From Candidatus Halobeggiatoa sp. HSG11 (GTDB lineage: Bacteria > Pseudomonadota > Gammaproteobacteria > Beggiatoales > Beggiatoaceae), in the NCBI GenBank assembly GCA_030378105.1, contig JAUCGL010000020.1, positions 1-44,704 of the forward strand: 44,704 bases of DNA. The letters are read 5' to 3'. Position numbers and translations under genes: made by a program. Under the pieces are notes generated by a model, which saw nothing but the letters and a program-made list of their open reading frames with translations, did no database searches and was not told the origin of the DNA. Below, piece by piece: positions 8,530 to 18,600 of this stretch (positions are counted from its first letter, which is position 1; each line of letters opens with the position of its first letter).

Positions 8530-9030
8530 TTAGTAGGTACGAGAACCAACTTCAAAATTAATCCAAAAATTCGTTGGTACATCAAGAGCGGCAAATACCC
8601 ATAATTGATGTTTTTTGCTTTGTAAAATATGACCATAATTCATCCATTTGTACGAATTATTGAAGTGGTTCCAGATTGTAGCAATCTCAGCACAGTTGTC
8701 ACGTAACAACATTCCTAGAACATCTGAATTAAAAGTCCCAATTTTTAACCAATCATTAGCTTTTGCTATCATTTTCATCAATGGCAATGGGATTTCTATA
8801 ATTGATGTTGGTTTCAAATTCAACCAATTCTCCAGCAATTTCAGTAATTGACTCGCTGTCATAACTTCTGGTCCAACCAATTCTAAATACAACCATTTAA
8901 CAGTCGAAAATCGTTCTTACCAAATTTGTGGTTGGCATACACCAGCAGTTATTTCATGACCTTCTTTTAATAAGGCAAGCAATAAATGTTGACCGATAAA
9001 ACCACTAGCTCCGGTTAAAAATATTCGCAT
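8530..9030 (-). pseudogene. Broken NAD(P)-dependent epimerase/SDR gene
   Basis: From ATG 9030 (SD AGGAT) the frame encodes MRIFLTGASGFIGQHLLLAL, a perfect Rossmann dinucleotide-binding start of extended/atypical SDR proteins. It continues to a TAA at 8917-8919 after 37 codons. The same frame goes on past the stop into LYLELVGPEVMTASQLLKLL and NWLNLKPTSIIEIPLPLMKM, which resembles the C-terminal half of NDUFA9-like SDRs. The middle (well over 100 residues, including the catalytic region) is missing. So it has both an internal deletion and an in-frame stop. The last 35 codons may belong to the neighbouring sequence. Confidence 0.75.
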
Positions 9031-9377
9031 ATCCTAAAATTACAAATTGATTAAAAAATCTTTTGTTTAATCACGCTATTTTATCATAAGTAGCTTGTAT
9101 TTTATCATAGTTTACTATATATTTATTCTTATCCAATTCGTTGTTCATTTAGTATTTTTTCTATTTTGATTGTTAGAACATAGTATTATCAATTAAGAAT
9201 TGTAATTGTTAAATTTGGTGACCAAAAAAATTGGAATATATCCTTTCATATGTAGATAATATAAAATATAATAAAAACATTACATATCATGTATTTATTC
9301 TTACTATTTGGATTTAATATAATACAATAGAACAATTATTAAAATAACCATTACTTAAAAAACCAACCTAAAAATAA
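9031..9377. other. AT-rich spacer upstream of trpS
   Basis: I see no gene, no clear palindrome and no recognisable repeat here. It presumably carries the trpS promoter, but the many A/T hexamers make any single choice unreliable. Confidence 0.4.
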
Positions 9378-10589
9378 ATGAATCCATCAACTTCACAAAG
9401 CGTTTTATCCGGTATGCGACCTACTGGCAAATTACATTTAGGACATTTACACGGTGTATTAAACAACTGGATTAAATTACAACACGAATATAGTTGTTAC
9501 TTCTTTGTTGCCGATTGGCACGCACTCACTACTGAATATGACAATACCGAAGTCATTGCTCAAAGCGTTTGGGAGATGATAATTGACTGGTTAGCTGTCG
9601 GAATCAATCCCGGCGAAGCGACTTTATTTATTCAATCCAAAGTACCTGAACATGCTGAACTACATTTATTGATGTCAATGTCCACTCCACTCAGTTGGTT
9701 AGAACGGATTCCAACTTACAAAGATCAACAACAAAAATTACAAAATAAAGACCTGTCAACTTACGGTTTTCTTGGTTATCCATTATTGCAAAGTGCTGAT
9801 ATTCTTGTATATAAAGCTGGGTTAGTACCAGTTGGAGAAGACCAAGTTGCCCATGTTGAATTTACTCGTGAATTGGCTCGCCGCTTCAATCATATCTACG
9901 GTAAAGAAGCTAATTTTGAAGATAAAGCCAAAGAAGCTATCCGTAAAATGGGTAAGAAAAATGCTAAGTTATATAAAAACTTAAGAAAAAGTTATCAAGA
10001 ACAGGGTGATGATGAAGCATTAAATACTGCTCAAGCTCTGGTGGGAACTCAACAAAATATTTCGCTTGGAGATAAAAAACGTTTGCTAGGTTTTTTGGAA
10101 GGTGAAAGTAAAACTATTCTACCAGAACCAGAGGCATTGTTAACCAAAACAGCTAAAATGCCCGGTTTGGATGGACAAAAAATGTCTAAATCTTACCAGA
10201 ATACTATTTCTTTGCGTGAAGCTCCAACTAGCATAGAAAAAAAGATTCGTACCATGCAAACTGATCCAGCTCGTGTTCGTCGAACTGATCCCGGTGATCC
10301 AGCTAAATGTCCTGTTTGGCAATTTCATCAAATTTATTCTACTGCCGAACAAAAAGCTTGGGTGCAAGAAGGTTGTCATTCGGCTAAAATTGGCTGTATA
10401 GAATGTAAACAACCAATAATTGACAGCGTGTTAGCTGAGTTAGCTCCAATTCGAGAACGGGCTTTACATTTCATCGAAGAACCTGAATCAGTACGAGCGA
10501 TTATCAGTGAAGGTTGCGAAAAAGCCCGAGATACTGCACGGGAAACTTTGGAAGAAGTACGTCAAGTTATGGGATTAATGTATCGCTAA
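9378..10589 (+). CDS. trpS: Tryptophan--tRNA ligase
   Basis: Class I synthetase charging tRNA-Trp. The HIGH signature appears as GKLHLGHLHG near residue 17 and KMSKS in GLDGQKMSKSYQN. Also visible are FFVADWHALTTEY, YPLLQSADILVYKA and VPVGEDQVAHVEF for tryptophan and ATP binding. At 403 residues it belongs to the longer TrpS variant found in many proteobacteria, with an insert rich in lysine (KKNAKLYKNLRKSY) before KMSKS. Its stop overlaps the scpA start (TAATG), so trpS-scpA-scpB form one translationally coupled operon, a common gammaproteobacterial order. Confidence 0.97.
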   Translation: MNPSTSQSVLSGMRPTGKLHLGHLHGVLNNWIKLQHEYSCYFFVADWHALTTEYDNTEVIAQSVWEMIIDWLAVGINPGEATLFIQSKVPEHAELHLLMSMSTPLSWLERIPTYKDQQQKLQNKDLSTYGFLGYPLLQSADILVYKAGLVPVGEDQVAHVEFTRELARRFNHIYGKEANFEDKAKEAIRKMGKKNAKLYKNLRKSYQEQGDDEALNTAQALVGTQQNISLGDKKRLLGFLEGESKTILPEPEALLTKTAKMPGLDGQKMSKSYQNTISLREAPTSIEKKIRTMQTDPARVRRTDPGDPAKCPVWQFHQIYSTAEQKAWVQEGCHSAKIGCIECKQPIIDSVLAELAPIRERALHFIEEPESVRAIISEGCEKARDTARETLEEVRQVMGLMYR

Positions 10590-11407
10590 TGGATGCCGAT
10601 TCTCCAGAAGTTCAGGTTGAAGAAACTAAAACTACCAATGTTGTTGTTCAAGGTTCGCCACTAGAAACTTGGCCTACTGATTTGTATGTGCCGCCCGATG
10701 CTTTGCAAGTATTTCTGGAGGGTTTTGAAGGGCCATTGGACTTGTTGTTATATTTGATTCAAAACCAAAATTTTGATATAACCAACATTCCAATTTCGAC
10801 CATAACTACACAATATTTAAAATATATTGAGTTAATTGAAGGTTTACATTTGGATTTGGCGGCAGAATATTTATTAATGGCAGCAACTTTAATGGAAATA
10901 AAATCACGTTCCTTGTTGCCAATTTCGGAAGACATTCAATCGGAAGATGATCCACGTACAAGATTAATTCAGCAATTGCGGGAATATGCTCAGTACAAGC
11001 AAGCAGCTCAAGATTTGGATGCTTTGCCACGAATTAACCGAGATATTTTCACTGGTTCGGTGGAACATCCAGATATTCCTAAGCAAATCGCACCACCAGA
11101 AGTTAGTTTGGATGAATTATTGGAGGTTATGCAAGATGTTATGCAACGGGCAACCTTGTTTACTTCACATCAAGTGGTTAAAGAACCATTATCAGTTCGA
11201 GAGCGGATGAGTGCAGTATTGGAACAATTAAAACAATTACAACAGATTGATTTTATAAAATTATTTGTTATGGAAGAAGGCAGGGCTGGAGTTGTTGTGA
11301 CATTGTTAGCAATTTTAGAATTAACCAAGGAATCATTAATAAAAATCGTGCAACCCCAACCATTTGCTTCTATTCAAGTGGTTAGTTTGGAAGTTCAAGA
11401 TGCCTGA
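10589..11407 (+). CDS. scpA: Segregation and condensation protein A (kleisin)
   Basis: Kleisin subunit of the SMC-ScpAB condensin that bridges SMC heads. The conserved N-terminal helix motif FLEGFEGPLDLLLYLIQ, then YLKYIELIEGLHLDLAAEYL and LMAATLMEIKSRSLLP, identify it. The winged-helix C-terminus contains GRAGVVVTLLAILELTKE. I start at ATG 10589, which overlaps the trpS stop. An upstream in-frame GTG-type start inside trpS at 10514 would add 25 residues without family support. 272 residues, with a 30-residue unconserved leader before the kleisin motif. It overlaps scpB by 8 bases. Confidence 0.95.
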   Translation: MDADSPEVQVEETKTTNVVVQGSPLETWPTDLYVPPDALQVFLEGFEGPLDLLLYLIQNQNFDITNIPISTITTQYLKYIELIEGLHLDLAAEYLLMAATLMEIKSRSLLPISEDIQSEDDPRTRLIQQLREYAQYKQAAQDLDALPRINRDIFTGSVEHPDIPKQIAPPEVSLDELLEVMQDVMQRATLFTSHQVVKEPLSVRERMSAVLEQLKQLQQIDFIKLFVMEEGRAGVVVTLLAILELTKESLIKIVQPQPFASIQVVSLEVQDA

Positions 11408-12044
11408 ATTAAAACCAATTATTGAAGCTGCATTATTTGCTGCTGGCAAACCGTTAGATGTTGACCATTTGGTCGAATTATTTGCCGAAGATGCTGTGCC
11501 ACCTGAACGAAAAGCTATCCGACATGCTTTAAAAGAGCTAATTCAAGATTATACTGGAAGAGGTATAGAATTAGTACAAATAGCTAGTGGTTATAGATTT
11601 CAAACAAGGGCAGATTTAACTCAATGGCTTAAGCGATTGCAACCAGAAAGAGCGGCTCGTTATTCACGAGTGTTGCTGGAAACTATGGCAATCATTGCTT
11701 ATCGCCAACCTATCACCCGTTCTGAAATTGAAGCAATTCGTGGCATCAGCGTTAGCACTGACATAATGCGGCGATTGCAGGAATACAATTGGATACGGGT
11801 ATTGGCTCATCGCAATACTCCCGGTCGGCCAGCTTTATATGGTACAACTCGTGGTTTTCTGAATCATTTTAACCTGAAAAATTTGAATGATTTACCAGCT
11901 TTGACGGAGTTAATTATTGAAGGGCCAACTGATGTTAAATTGGAACCTGATAAAGATAAACCAGTTGAGGAAACCACAGAAAATGAAGAGTTGACTGTTG
12001 AAGACGGCTTAAGGAACGTGCATGAAACAACTATATCAACTTGA
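11400..12044 (+). CDS. scpB: Segregation and condensation protein B
   Basis: ScpB, the KITE partner of ScpA, with two winged helices. Landmarks: IIEAALFAAGKPL, the second domain beginning YSRVLLETMAIIAYRQPITR, then IEAIRGISVSTDIMRRLQ and RPALYGTTRGFLNHFNL. The start at 11400 overlaps scpA by 8 bases (ATGCCTGA). The C-terminal tail (acidic, to VEDG) is copied almost exactly at 12724-12849, where the copy ends in a stop right after VEDG. In this gene one extra base after GG changes that stop and adds LRNVHETTIST. The functional tail therefore seems to have been altered by an insertion downstream. The usual next gene, rluB, is not present. Confidence 0.95.
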   Translation: MPELKPIIEAALFAAGKPLDVDHLVELFAEDAVPPERKAIRHALKELIQDYTGRGIELVQIASGYRFQTRADLTQWLKRLQPERAARYSRVLLETMAIIAYRQPITRSEIEAIRGISVSTDIMRRLQEYNWIRVLAHRNTPGRPALYGTTRGFLNHFNLKNLNDLPALTELIIEGPTDVKLEPDKDKPVEETTENEELTVEDGLRNVHETTIST

Positions 12045-12244
12045 GGCAAGCAATGTAATATACTAATTTGTTAGGGAAATTAATTTTTCTAACTTAATAA
12101 TATTAGTCCCACTGACTCAACCATGATTTATTTTGTTAATAAATAACGATGCTATTAAAGATTTTGATAGTAAAGATATAAATATTATCAGCAAAAAGCT
12201 ATGTTTCGAGTCAAATTAAAATATATTTAATCAGGAGATTAACA

Positions 12245-12553
12245 ATGGAGCTAAGAAATTGGATTGGAATCATTATTGCTTTAGTCGGAGCCATTCTTCA
12301 ACCCATCGGTTGGATGTATGTATATTGGATTCATGCACTTTCATTTATTTTGATATTTGTTGGTATATTAATATTTGCAACTCAGAAATATATAGAAAAA
12401 TCCGAAGAAAAAGAATTTGGTACTGGAGCACATAGAGATAATTGTCCAAGATTAGGTGATGTTCATGGTTATAGTGGGTGGAATGATGGAGGACGTATTG
12501 AAAGTTGGTCGTCAAATAATGGTGGAAGTGACGGAGGTGGAGGAGGTTGCTGA
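12245..12553 (+). CDS. Small two-TM protein with Gly-rich tail ending in Cys
   Basis: A 102-residue protein with a good SD (CAGGAGATTAACAATG). Residues about 5-24 (WIGIIIALVGAILQPIG) and 28-47 (YWIHALSFILIFVGILIF) are membrane helices forming a tight hairpin. The remainder is hydrophilic: CPRLGDVHGYSGWNDGGR, then a Ser/Asn/Gly stretch and GGSDGGGGGC at the very end. Gly-Ser tails ending in Cys or Trp occur on several small bacterial membrane proteins, but I cannot assign a function. It lies inside a segment bracketed by the real scpB tail and a duplicated scpB tail, so it probably arrived with that segment. Confidence 0.7.
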   Translation: MELRNWIGIIIALVGAILQPIGWMYVYWIHALSFILIFVGILIFATQKYIEKSEEKEFGTGAHRDNCPRLGDVHGYSGWNDGGRIESWSSNNGGSDGGGGGC

Positions 12554-12557
12554 AATT

Positions 12558-12723
12558 GTTTTTTCTGGTTCCCATGCATCAGCGTCACTGTCATTAAGTT
12601 AAGAAAATTGGTTGGAGTAACCACAAGAAATAACCCATACAAATCATCATATAACGTAGGGGCAATCCTTTATAGTTGCCCTTAACTTAATGACATTGAC
12701 TCTGGTGAGTGGGAACCAGAAAA
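12558..12723. mobile_element. MITE-like element with ~44-base terminal inverted repeats
   Basis: The left arm, 12558-12603 (TTTTTTCTGGTTCCCA ... GTCATTAAGTTAAG), and the right arm, 12681-12723 (CTTAACTTAATGAC ... GGGAACCAGAAAA), are inverted copies with about 85 percent identity by eye. The loop holds a second palindromic unit (GTAGGGGCAATCCTT ... GTTGCCC), part of a 30-base sequence found again, inverted and identical, at 26775-26804. There is no coding capacity. Its right end directly abuts the duplicated scpB tail. Confidence 0.7.
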
Positions 12724-12849
12724 AATGATTTACCTGCTTTGACGGAACTAGTTATTGAAGGACCAACTGATGTTAAATTGGAATCTGATAAAGACAAACC
12801 AGTTGAGGAAACTACAGAAAATGAAGAATTGGTTGTTGAAGATGGTTAA
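12724..12849 (+). pseudogene. Duplicated 3' end of scpB
   Basis: It encodes NDLPALTELVIEGPTDVKLE and then SDKDKPVEETTENEELVVED G-stop, matching the scpB tail at 11886-12008. Of about 41 codons 12 differ, and 9 of those differences are synonymous. The two copies therefore diverged mostly while both were under coding constraint, not after this piece became a fragment. No start or SD belongs to it. Confidence 0.85.
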
Positions 12850-12885
12850 TTATATATATTTTCAAAAAATAAAAATTCTCAGACC

Positions 12886-12923
12886 AGACCTGTCAAGTTT
12901 CGCAAACCTGGCAGGTCTTTTTA
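12886..12923 (+). terminator. Intrinsic terminator of the AAACCT/AGGTTT repeat family
   Basis: AGACCTGTCAAGTTT and AAACCTGGCAGGTCT pair at 14 of 15 positions around a CGC loop, followed by TTTTT. It separates the scpB-tail copy from the LSDAT-SLATT gene. Confidence 0.75.
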
Positions 12924-12965
12924 ACATCAATTATCAAATAATATTTATACTCAAAGGAGGCATGT

Positions 12966-15143
12966 ATGGCCATTCTTGATAATATATCTAAAAAATTTAA
13001 AAATACAAAAAAGGAAAAATGTGAAGAATTATTGTTGGACGACCCTTACCAAACGATAACTTTTCCTAATAAACATTCTGCAAACCTAGTTAAAGCTTCA
13101 TCAGATGTCACCCCTGAACAGGTAATGTTTAAGCTACCATTCACTACACCTAGATCTGTTATTATGATGTCAGGTGATACTCAAGGTTTAGATGAAGCAA
13201 CTCAACAACGGCTAGTACAATTATTTAGTCGTGGTTTAGCCAGAACGGCAATTAATTTAGATGCAGTCATAATAGACAATGGTAAAACTTCAGATTTAAC
13301 CACTTTGATTGGACAAAGTATTGCGGATCGTGGGTATAAATCACCATTGATTGGCGTAACGTCATCCACCCAAGTTAATTATCCAGAGCAGGAAGAAGAA
13401 ACTAAAGGGACCGTACCTTTAGAACCAAACCATACTCATTTTGTTTTAGTTGATGATGCTCAACATGTAACGGAATTCAAATATCGTTTAGGTGAAGCGA
13501 TGGCTTCTCAAAAAGCTGCAATAATGATATTGGTCAATGGCGATGAAGAAGCGCGTGCCGAAGTTTTACAAGCAGTTCGTATGGGTTGGCCTATCATAAC
13601 TGTAACAGGTACAGGAAAATTAGCAGATGAAATTGCTGAGTTATCTCAAAATCCTCCAGATTTTATTCCTGAGCCTGAATTAGCTGAAATAATTGCTGAT
13701 GGTCAGATAATTCAATTTTCGGTTAAAGGTGATGTTAAAGAATTAGATAGGCTTATTTATCGGCAACTTGGTGGTGATAATACCTTAAAGCTTGCTTGGC
13801 AACAGTTTGCTATCTATGACAAGAACGCAACTCGGCAACAAAAATGGTTTCATCATCTTCAGTTTTTGATAATTTTTTTTGCAGTACTCGGAACTTCACT
13901 TGTCCTATTACAAGCTACCTTGGACTTGCAAGTTCAACAGTCAAAAATCATTTCCTCAAATCGTCCTATTGTAGAAAATTCTTGTTTTGATGATAATTTG
14001 AAAAAAATTATTCAAGAATATAACAAAGATGAAGCTGAATTTAACGTTGAAACTTTTTGTGAAAAGATAAAAAAACGTTTAAAAGAAGAGGGAAAAATAG
14101 AAGACATACCAAAAGAAACATCGAAAGATGTACCAGAAGGAATTTTGAAAAACATACCAGAAGAAACATTGAAAAATGTTTTGAACTTGTATAAAGAATC
14201 CAGCTTTATAGTCCAATATTTATCAAAATCAAACAGGCTTACACCGTTTGTTGAATTGTTTATTATCATTTTGCAATGGTTCATCGTAGCCATCCCTATT
14301 ATTATCACACTTTTGGTTGGAGTATCAAACCATTTTAGTAATGGGCAAAAATGGATTTGGTTGCGTAGTAGTGCTGAGAATCTCAAAAGCGAAATTTTTC
14401 GTTATCGTACCAAAACTGGTATTTATCACAATGATAAAGAAAGAGAAATTGAAATTGCTGAAAAGGTTAAACAACTTAATAGTCATTTGATGCAAACAGA
14501 AGTTAAAATGTCGGCTTTAAAAAACTATGAAGGTATTTTACCGCCACAATATAGTGTTGCAGAAAATGATGATGGTTTTACTATGCTTTCTCCAGAGCGT
14601 TATATCAAAATGCGTCTTGCAGACCAGCTTGAGTATTATCAGAATAAAACTGCACAGTTAGAACGTAAATGGACTATTTTACAATGGTGTATTTACGGTT
14701 TAGGCGGGATAGGTACTTTATTAGCCGCACGTGAATTTGAACTATGGATTGCATTAACAACTGGGCTTGTGGCTGCATTAACAACTTATTTAAGCTATCA
14801 TCAAATAGAAGAGCGATTAGCTAAATATAATCAGGCTGCTGTTAATTTAACCAATATTCTTAATTGGTGGACTGCATTATCAACTTCTGAGCAAATGAAG
14901 CAAGATATGATTGATAAATTGATTGCAAGCACTGAAACTGCTTTAGGTAGCGAGTTCAATGAATGGGTCAAACAGATGCAAGAAACCATGATGGCTCTGA
15001 AGGAACAAGAGGAAAAATCCAAAGATAAGGATAAGAAACAAAAAGAAACTACTGTGCAATCTCCAAAAAATACTGAGCAAGATTTATCTATTAGCTCATC
15101 TATTAATCCAACATCAACCGCAGCCAAAACCGAAGTTAAGTAG
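12966..15143 (+). CDS. LSDAT (SLOG-family) membrane protein with SLATT/DUF4231 effector domain
   Basis: A 725-residue predicted nucleotide sensor joined to a membrane effector. Residues about 45-250 form an LSDAT domain (prokaryotic TRPM-N-like branch of the SLOG superfamily): RSVIMMSGDTQGLDE, AVIIDNGKTSDLTTLIGQSI, SPLIGVTSS and LEPNHTHFVLVDDAQHVTEF. TM1 lies near 298-318, then a charged region with loose repeats (IPKETSKDVPEGI / IPEETLKNV), then TM2 near 431-452. Residues about 465-680 resemble DUF4231 of the SLATT group, with two further TMs near 572-612 and the flanking helices RLADQLEYYQNKTAQLERKW and QIEERLAKYNQAAVNLTNIL. SLATT domains are predicted pore-forming effectors in nucleotide-activated conflict systems. 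SD AGGAGG. It precedes a TIR-domain protein, the usual producer of SLOG ligands. Confidence 0.85.
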   Translation: MAILDNISKKFKNTKKEKCEELLLDDPYQTITFPNKHSANLVKASSDVTPEQVMFKLPFTTPRSVIMMSGDTQGLDEATQQRLVQLFSRGLARTAINLDAVIIDNGKTSDLTTLIGQSIADRGYKSPLIGVTSSTQVNYPEQEEETKGTVPLEPNHTHFVLVDDAQHVTEFKYRLGEAMASQKAAIMILVNGDEEARAEVLQAVRMGWPIITVTGTGKLADEIAELSQNPPDFIPEPELAEIIADGQIIQFSVKGDVKELDRLIYRQLGGDNTLKLAWQQFAIYDKNATRQQKWFHHLQFLIIFFAVLGTSLVLLQATLDLQVQQSKIISSNRPIVENSCFDDNLKKIIQEYNKDEAEFNVETFCEKIKKRLKEEGKIEDIPKETSKDVPEGILKNIPEETLKNVLNLYKESSFIVQYLSKSNRLTPFVELFIIILQWFIVAIPIIITLLVGVSNHFSNGQKWIWLRSSAENLKSEIFRYRTKTGIYHNDKEREIEIAEKVKQLNSHLMQTEVKMSALKNYEGILPPQYSVAENDDGFTMLSPERYIKMRLADQLEYYQNKTAQLERKWTILQWCIYGLGGIGTLLAAREFELWIALTTGLVAALTTYLSYHQIEERLAKYNQAAVNLTNILNWWTALSTSEQMKQDMIDKLIASTETALGSEFNEWVKQMQETMMALKEQEEKSKDKDKKQKETTVQSPKNTEQDLSISSSINPTSTAAKTEVK

Positions 15144-15212
15144 TTCGCAACTTGCGTAAGAATTCTTAAATTTGAAAGGTACTATAGTTTTTCAGATAAA
15201 TATTTTCACAAA

Positions 15213-15245
15213 AAACCTACGAGGTTTCCAAAACCTCGCAGGTTT
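15213..15245. repeat. AAACCT/AGGTTT palindrome (copy 3)
   Basis: AAACCTACGAGGTTT and AAACCTCGCAGGTTT pair with one mismatch around a short loop. On the minus strand it is followed by T6; on the plus strand there is no T tract, so it need not block reading from the LSDAT-SLATT gene into the next two genes. Confidence 0.65.
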
Positions 15246-15262
15246 CACACGAATGTATCTTA

Positions 15263-15697
15263 ATGAATGTCTATATGAATAAATTAAAAACACTTAATAC
15301 GCTTCATCAAAGTATTGCTGATCTTAATAAGCAACTTTTGGCAGGAGAATGGTATTTGAGTCAAGCTAAAACTCCAGAAGAAAAAGCAAAACATGAAAAT
15401 ATCATGACTGATAAAGAAAAACAGGTAAAAACTCTTATTAGCCAACTTAAAACAGCTTGTGCAAATGATCCGATAACAACCAAAGCGTGGGTTGTGATGC
15501 ATCAGGAAATTCTACAAGAAATTACCGAATCAATTAAAGTTGCCGTTCCACCACCTGAGTCTCATAAAGTAATGCTACATGTAGCCGAACAACAAATGGC
15601 TGACTGGGATAAAGTGTTGATTGGTGAACAAATTTACGTATCCATTAATGACCATTGGTTTAAAGATTATTCACAACGTTTAGCAGAAAAATTATGA
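15263..15697 (+). CDS. Small helical protein coupled to the TIR-WD40 gene
   Basis: A soluble protein of 144 residues (140 if it starts at the second ATG, 15275). It is almost wholly alpha-helical by composition, for example LHQSIADLNKQLLAGEWYLS and EEKAKHENIMTDKEKQVKTL. It has no signal peptide, TM segment or catalytic motif that I recognise. The last bases ATGA overlap the start of the 2070-residue TIR protein, so translation is probably coupled and the two products may be made in proportion. A role as adaptor or inhibitor of the TIR protein is possible but unproven. The start is uncertain because neither ATG has a clear SD. Confidence 0.7.
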   Translation: MNVYMNKLKTLNTLHQSIADLNKQLLAGEWYLSQAKTPEEKAKHENIMTDKEKQVKTLISQLKTACANDPITTKAWVVMHQEILQEITESIKVAVPPPESHKVMLHVAEQQMADWDKVLIGEQIYVSINDHWFKDYSQRLAEKL

Positions 15698-18600
15698 ACA
15701 ATAAATTCAAAGACCTCTTCATTTCCTATGGCCGGCGTGAAAGCCTCGGCTTTGTTGGGCGTTTGCACCAACAGTTAAAACTAGCTGGCTATGATGGCTG
15801 GTTTGATAAAGTTGATATTCCCGATGGGGAAAAATACGATAAACGCATTAATCATGGCATTGAAGCAGCACATAATTTCGTTTATGTGATGGCTCCACGT
15901 TGCATGACTTCGCCTTATTGTTTGCTTGAACTGGAATATGCTCGAATACTTGGCAAGCGGGTGATTCCAATTGACCAAATGCAATTGTTTAAAACTGAGT
16001 CGGCAAATTTGTCTGATGGTGATAAACAGATTTTAGTTAAGTTTTATCAAGATAATAATATTGAGCTAAATAAGGATATTCAAACAACTCAAGATGTGTT
16101 AGACCGTTCTAATTTTTTGATTGATACAACTGATTGGTTGGCTGCTAAAGAGGAGGTTTCTGATGAAGACTGCCAACATTTGCTTGACTGGGCTAAAAAG
16201 TACGAAAACCATTGGGCGAAACATGATGATTTAGACTATTTGAAGTCTGTTGAACTTCCTGTGTTTGGTGAAAATATTGATACGCTTGAGAGTGTTGTTG
16301 AGCGAATAACGGCGGTGCTTGATAGGCAAACTGATTATGTGCATCATCACACAGAGATTTTAGTAGAAGCATTACTTTGGCAGAAAAATAAAAAAACTAC
16401 AAAATATTTATTAGTTGGAGAAGTACGTTTAGCTGCTGAAAAATGGCTCTCGACAGAGTTTAAAGCACCAGAACAACCACCATGTCAACCTATCCCACTA
16501 ATTTGTGAATTTATCTGTGAATCTCGTAAAAACGCTGAAAATCATTTGACCGATATTTTTATTTGTGGTGATGCATCAGATATTTGCAATTCAGTGGTGC
16601 AATCTTTATCACGATATGGGAAAACTTGTTGGCTGCGTGAACAGGATATGCAACAAGATGTACGTCCTGAATATGTGATTGAACAAGGTATTGAAGGAGC
16701 GGATAATTTTCTCCTTTTCTCAAATAACTCTTATCAACATGAAATAACCCATGCTTTAAATTATAACAAACGGATTATTTTAGTTGGCCAAAATACGGAA
16801 ATTCCAGACCAGTTTAAAGATTTGCCATGTTTTAATTTTAATCAAGAGCATGATATTCATGAACTTTTAAAACTTCTAGCTCATGAGCAGGATTATTATC
16901 ATCAACATAAACTCTTACTGGTGCGGAGTCGCAAATGGGCGGCTGAAAATAGAAAGTCAACGTTTTTGTTGCAAGGCCATAGGTTGGAACTGGCAAAAGT
17001 TTGGCTGGACACGCATGAAAAACGTTCTCAAAATTCACCTCTGCCATTACATCATGAGTTAATCACTGCCAGCGATAATGCAACGCATCAAATAGGAACA
17101 GAATTATTTGTTTCTTATTCCCGTAAAGATAATGATTTTGTTCAGAAATTAAATACTCGGTTACAAGAAGCTGGTAGAACTGTTTGGTTTGACCAAGAAA
17201 GTCAACAAAGTGATGCTGATGAAGAGGTTGATTTTAAACCGGAGGCTTTTAAAGGAATTGATAATGCGGATAATTTTGTGTTTGTTGTGTCGCTGCCATC
17301 AGTTGATTCACCTTATTGTCAAGCTGAATTAGAACATGCAACTCAACAGGGCAAACGGGTTATTTTACTGTTGTATCGGCAAGTTGAACTTGAATTGCCG
17401 GATGCTTTGCGGTTAGATTGCACTGGTGATTTTGAAACAGTTTTTTTGGAATTAATCCAGAGTTTAGAACAGCAAAAATATTATGTCCATCAGCAAACTG
17501 AAATTTTAGCACAAGCACAGTATTGGCAACAAAATCAAAACTTAACTCAACATTTGTTAGTGGGGCAAGAACGAACTGCTGCGGAAGATTGGTTATTGAC
17601 TGAATTTTTGCCACCAGCTCAGGCTCCATGTCAGCCTACGCCATTGATATGTGAGTTTATTTGTGAGGCTCGCAAGAATGCTGAAAATCTGATGACTGAT
17701 ATCTTTATTTGTTATGACGTTGAACATGATAAAGAGATTCGGGATGAGGTGATTCAGTCGTTATCATATTATGCCAAGACTTGTTGGACGCATGATCGGG
17801 ATATTAAAAAAGGGGAAAAATATGCAAGGGCGATTGAGTGTGGGATTGAGGGGGCGGATAACTTTTTCTTCTTTATTTCTCCATCTTCAGTGGTTTCTGA
17901 CTATTGTCTGCGGGAATTAGCTCATGCGTTAAAATATCATAAACGGATTGTGCCGTTGTTAATCAAGCCAACTCCAGTTTCAGATATGCCGGATGGCTTG
18001 CGGAGTTTGCAGTATATTGATCTAAGTAATAATCCAGTTAATGAAATTTTGAATATTTTGAAGCAGGAACAAGATTATTATAAACAGCATAAAGTTTTGT
18101 TAGTTCGGGCTTTGAAATGGAAAGAAGAGAATCAGAAGTCGTCATTTTTGCTGCGAGGGCATAATCAAGACAATGCGAAAACTTGGTTGCGGTTGCATGA
18201 TAAGCGGAAAGAGCATTTACCTCTTGAATTACATCATGAATTAATCAAAGCAAGTGAGGCTGCGAAAGGTCAATTAGGTACTGAGGTATTTATTTCTTAT
18301 TCTCGTAAAGATGGGGATTTTGCTCGGCATTTGAATACTGAGTTGCAGGAGCAAGGCAAGACGACTTGGTTTGACCAAGAGAGCATAAGTAGTGGGGTTG
18401 ATTTTGAGAAGGAGATTTATAAGGGTATTGATGGTGCGGATAATTTTGTGTTTGTGATTTCGCCGGATGCGGTTGATTCTGAGTATTGTGAGCGGGAGGT
18501 TGATTATGCTAGTGAGCAGAATAAGCGTTTCATTAGTATTTTGCATCGGGAAACTGATCCATCTGTAATGCCAGAGGCGTTGCGGAGGATTAATTGGATT

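Noticed and set aside
12755-12979. 74-residue plus-strand frame over the scpB-tail copy
   Set aside because: Out of frame with the scpB-like codons and runs through the terminator at 12886-12923.
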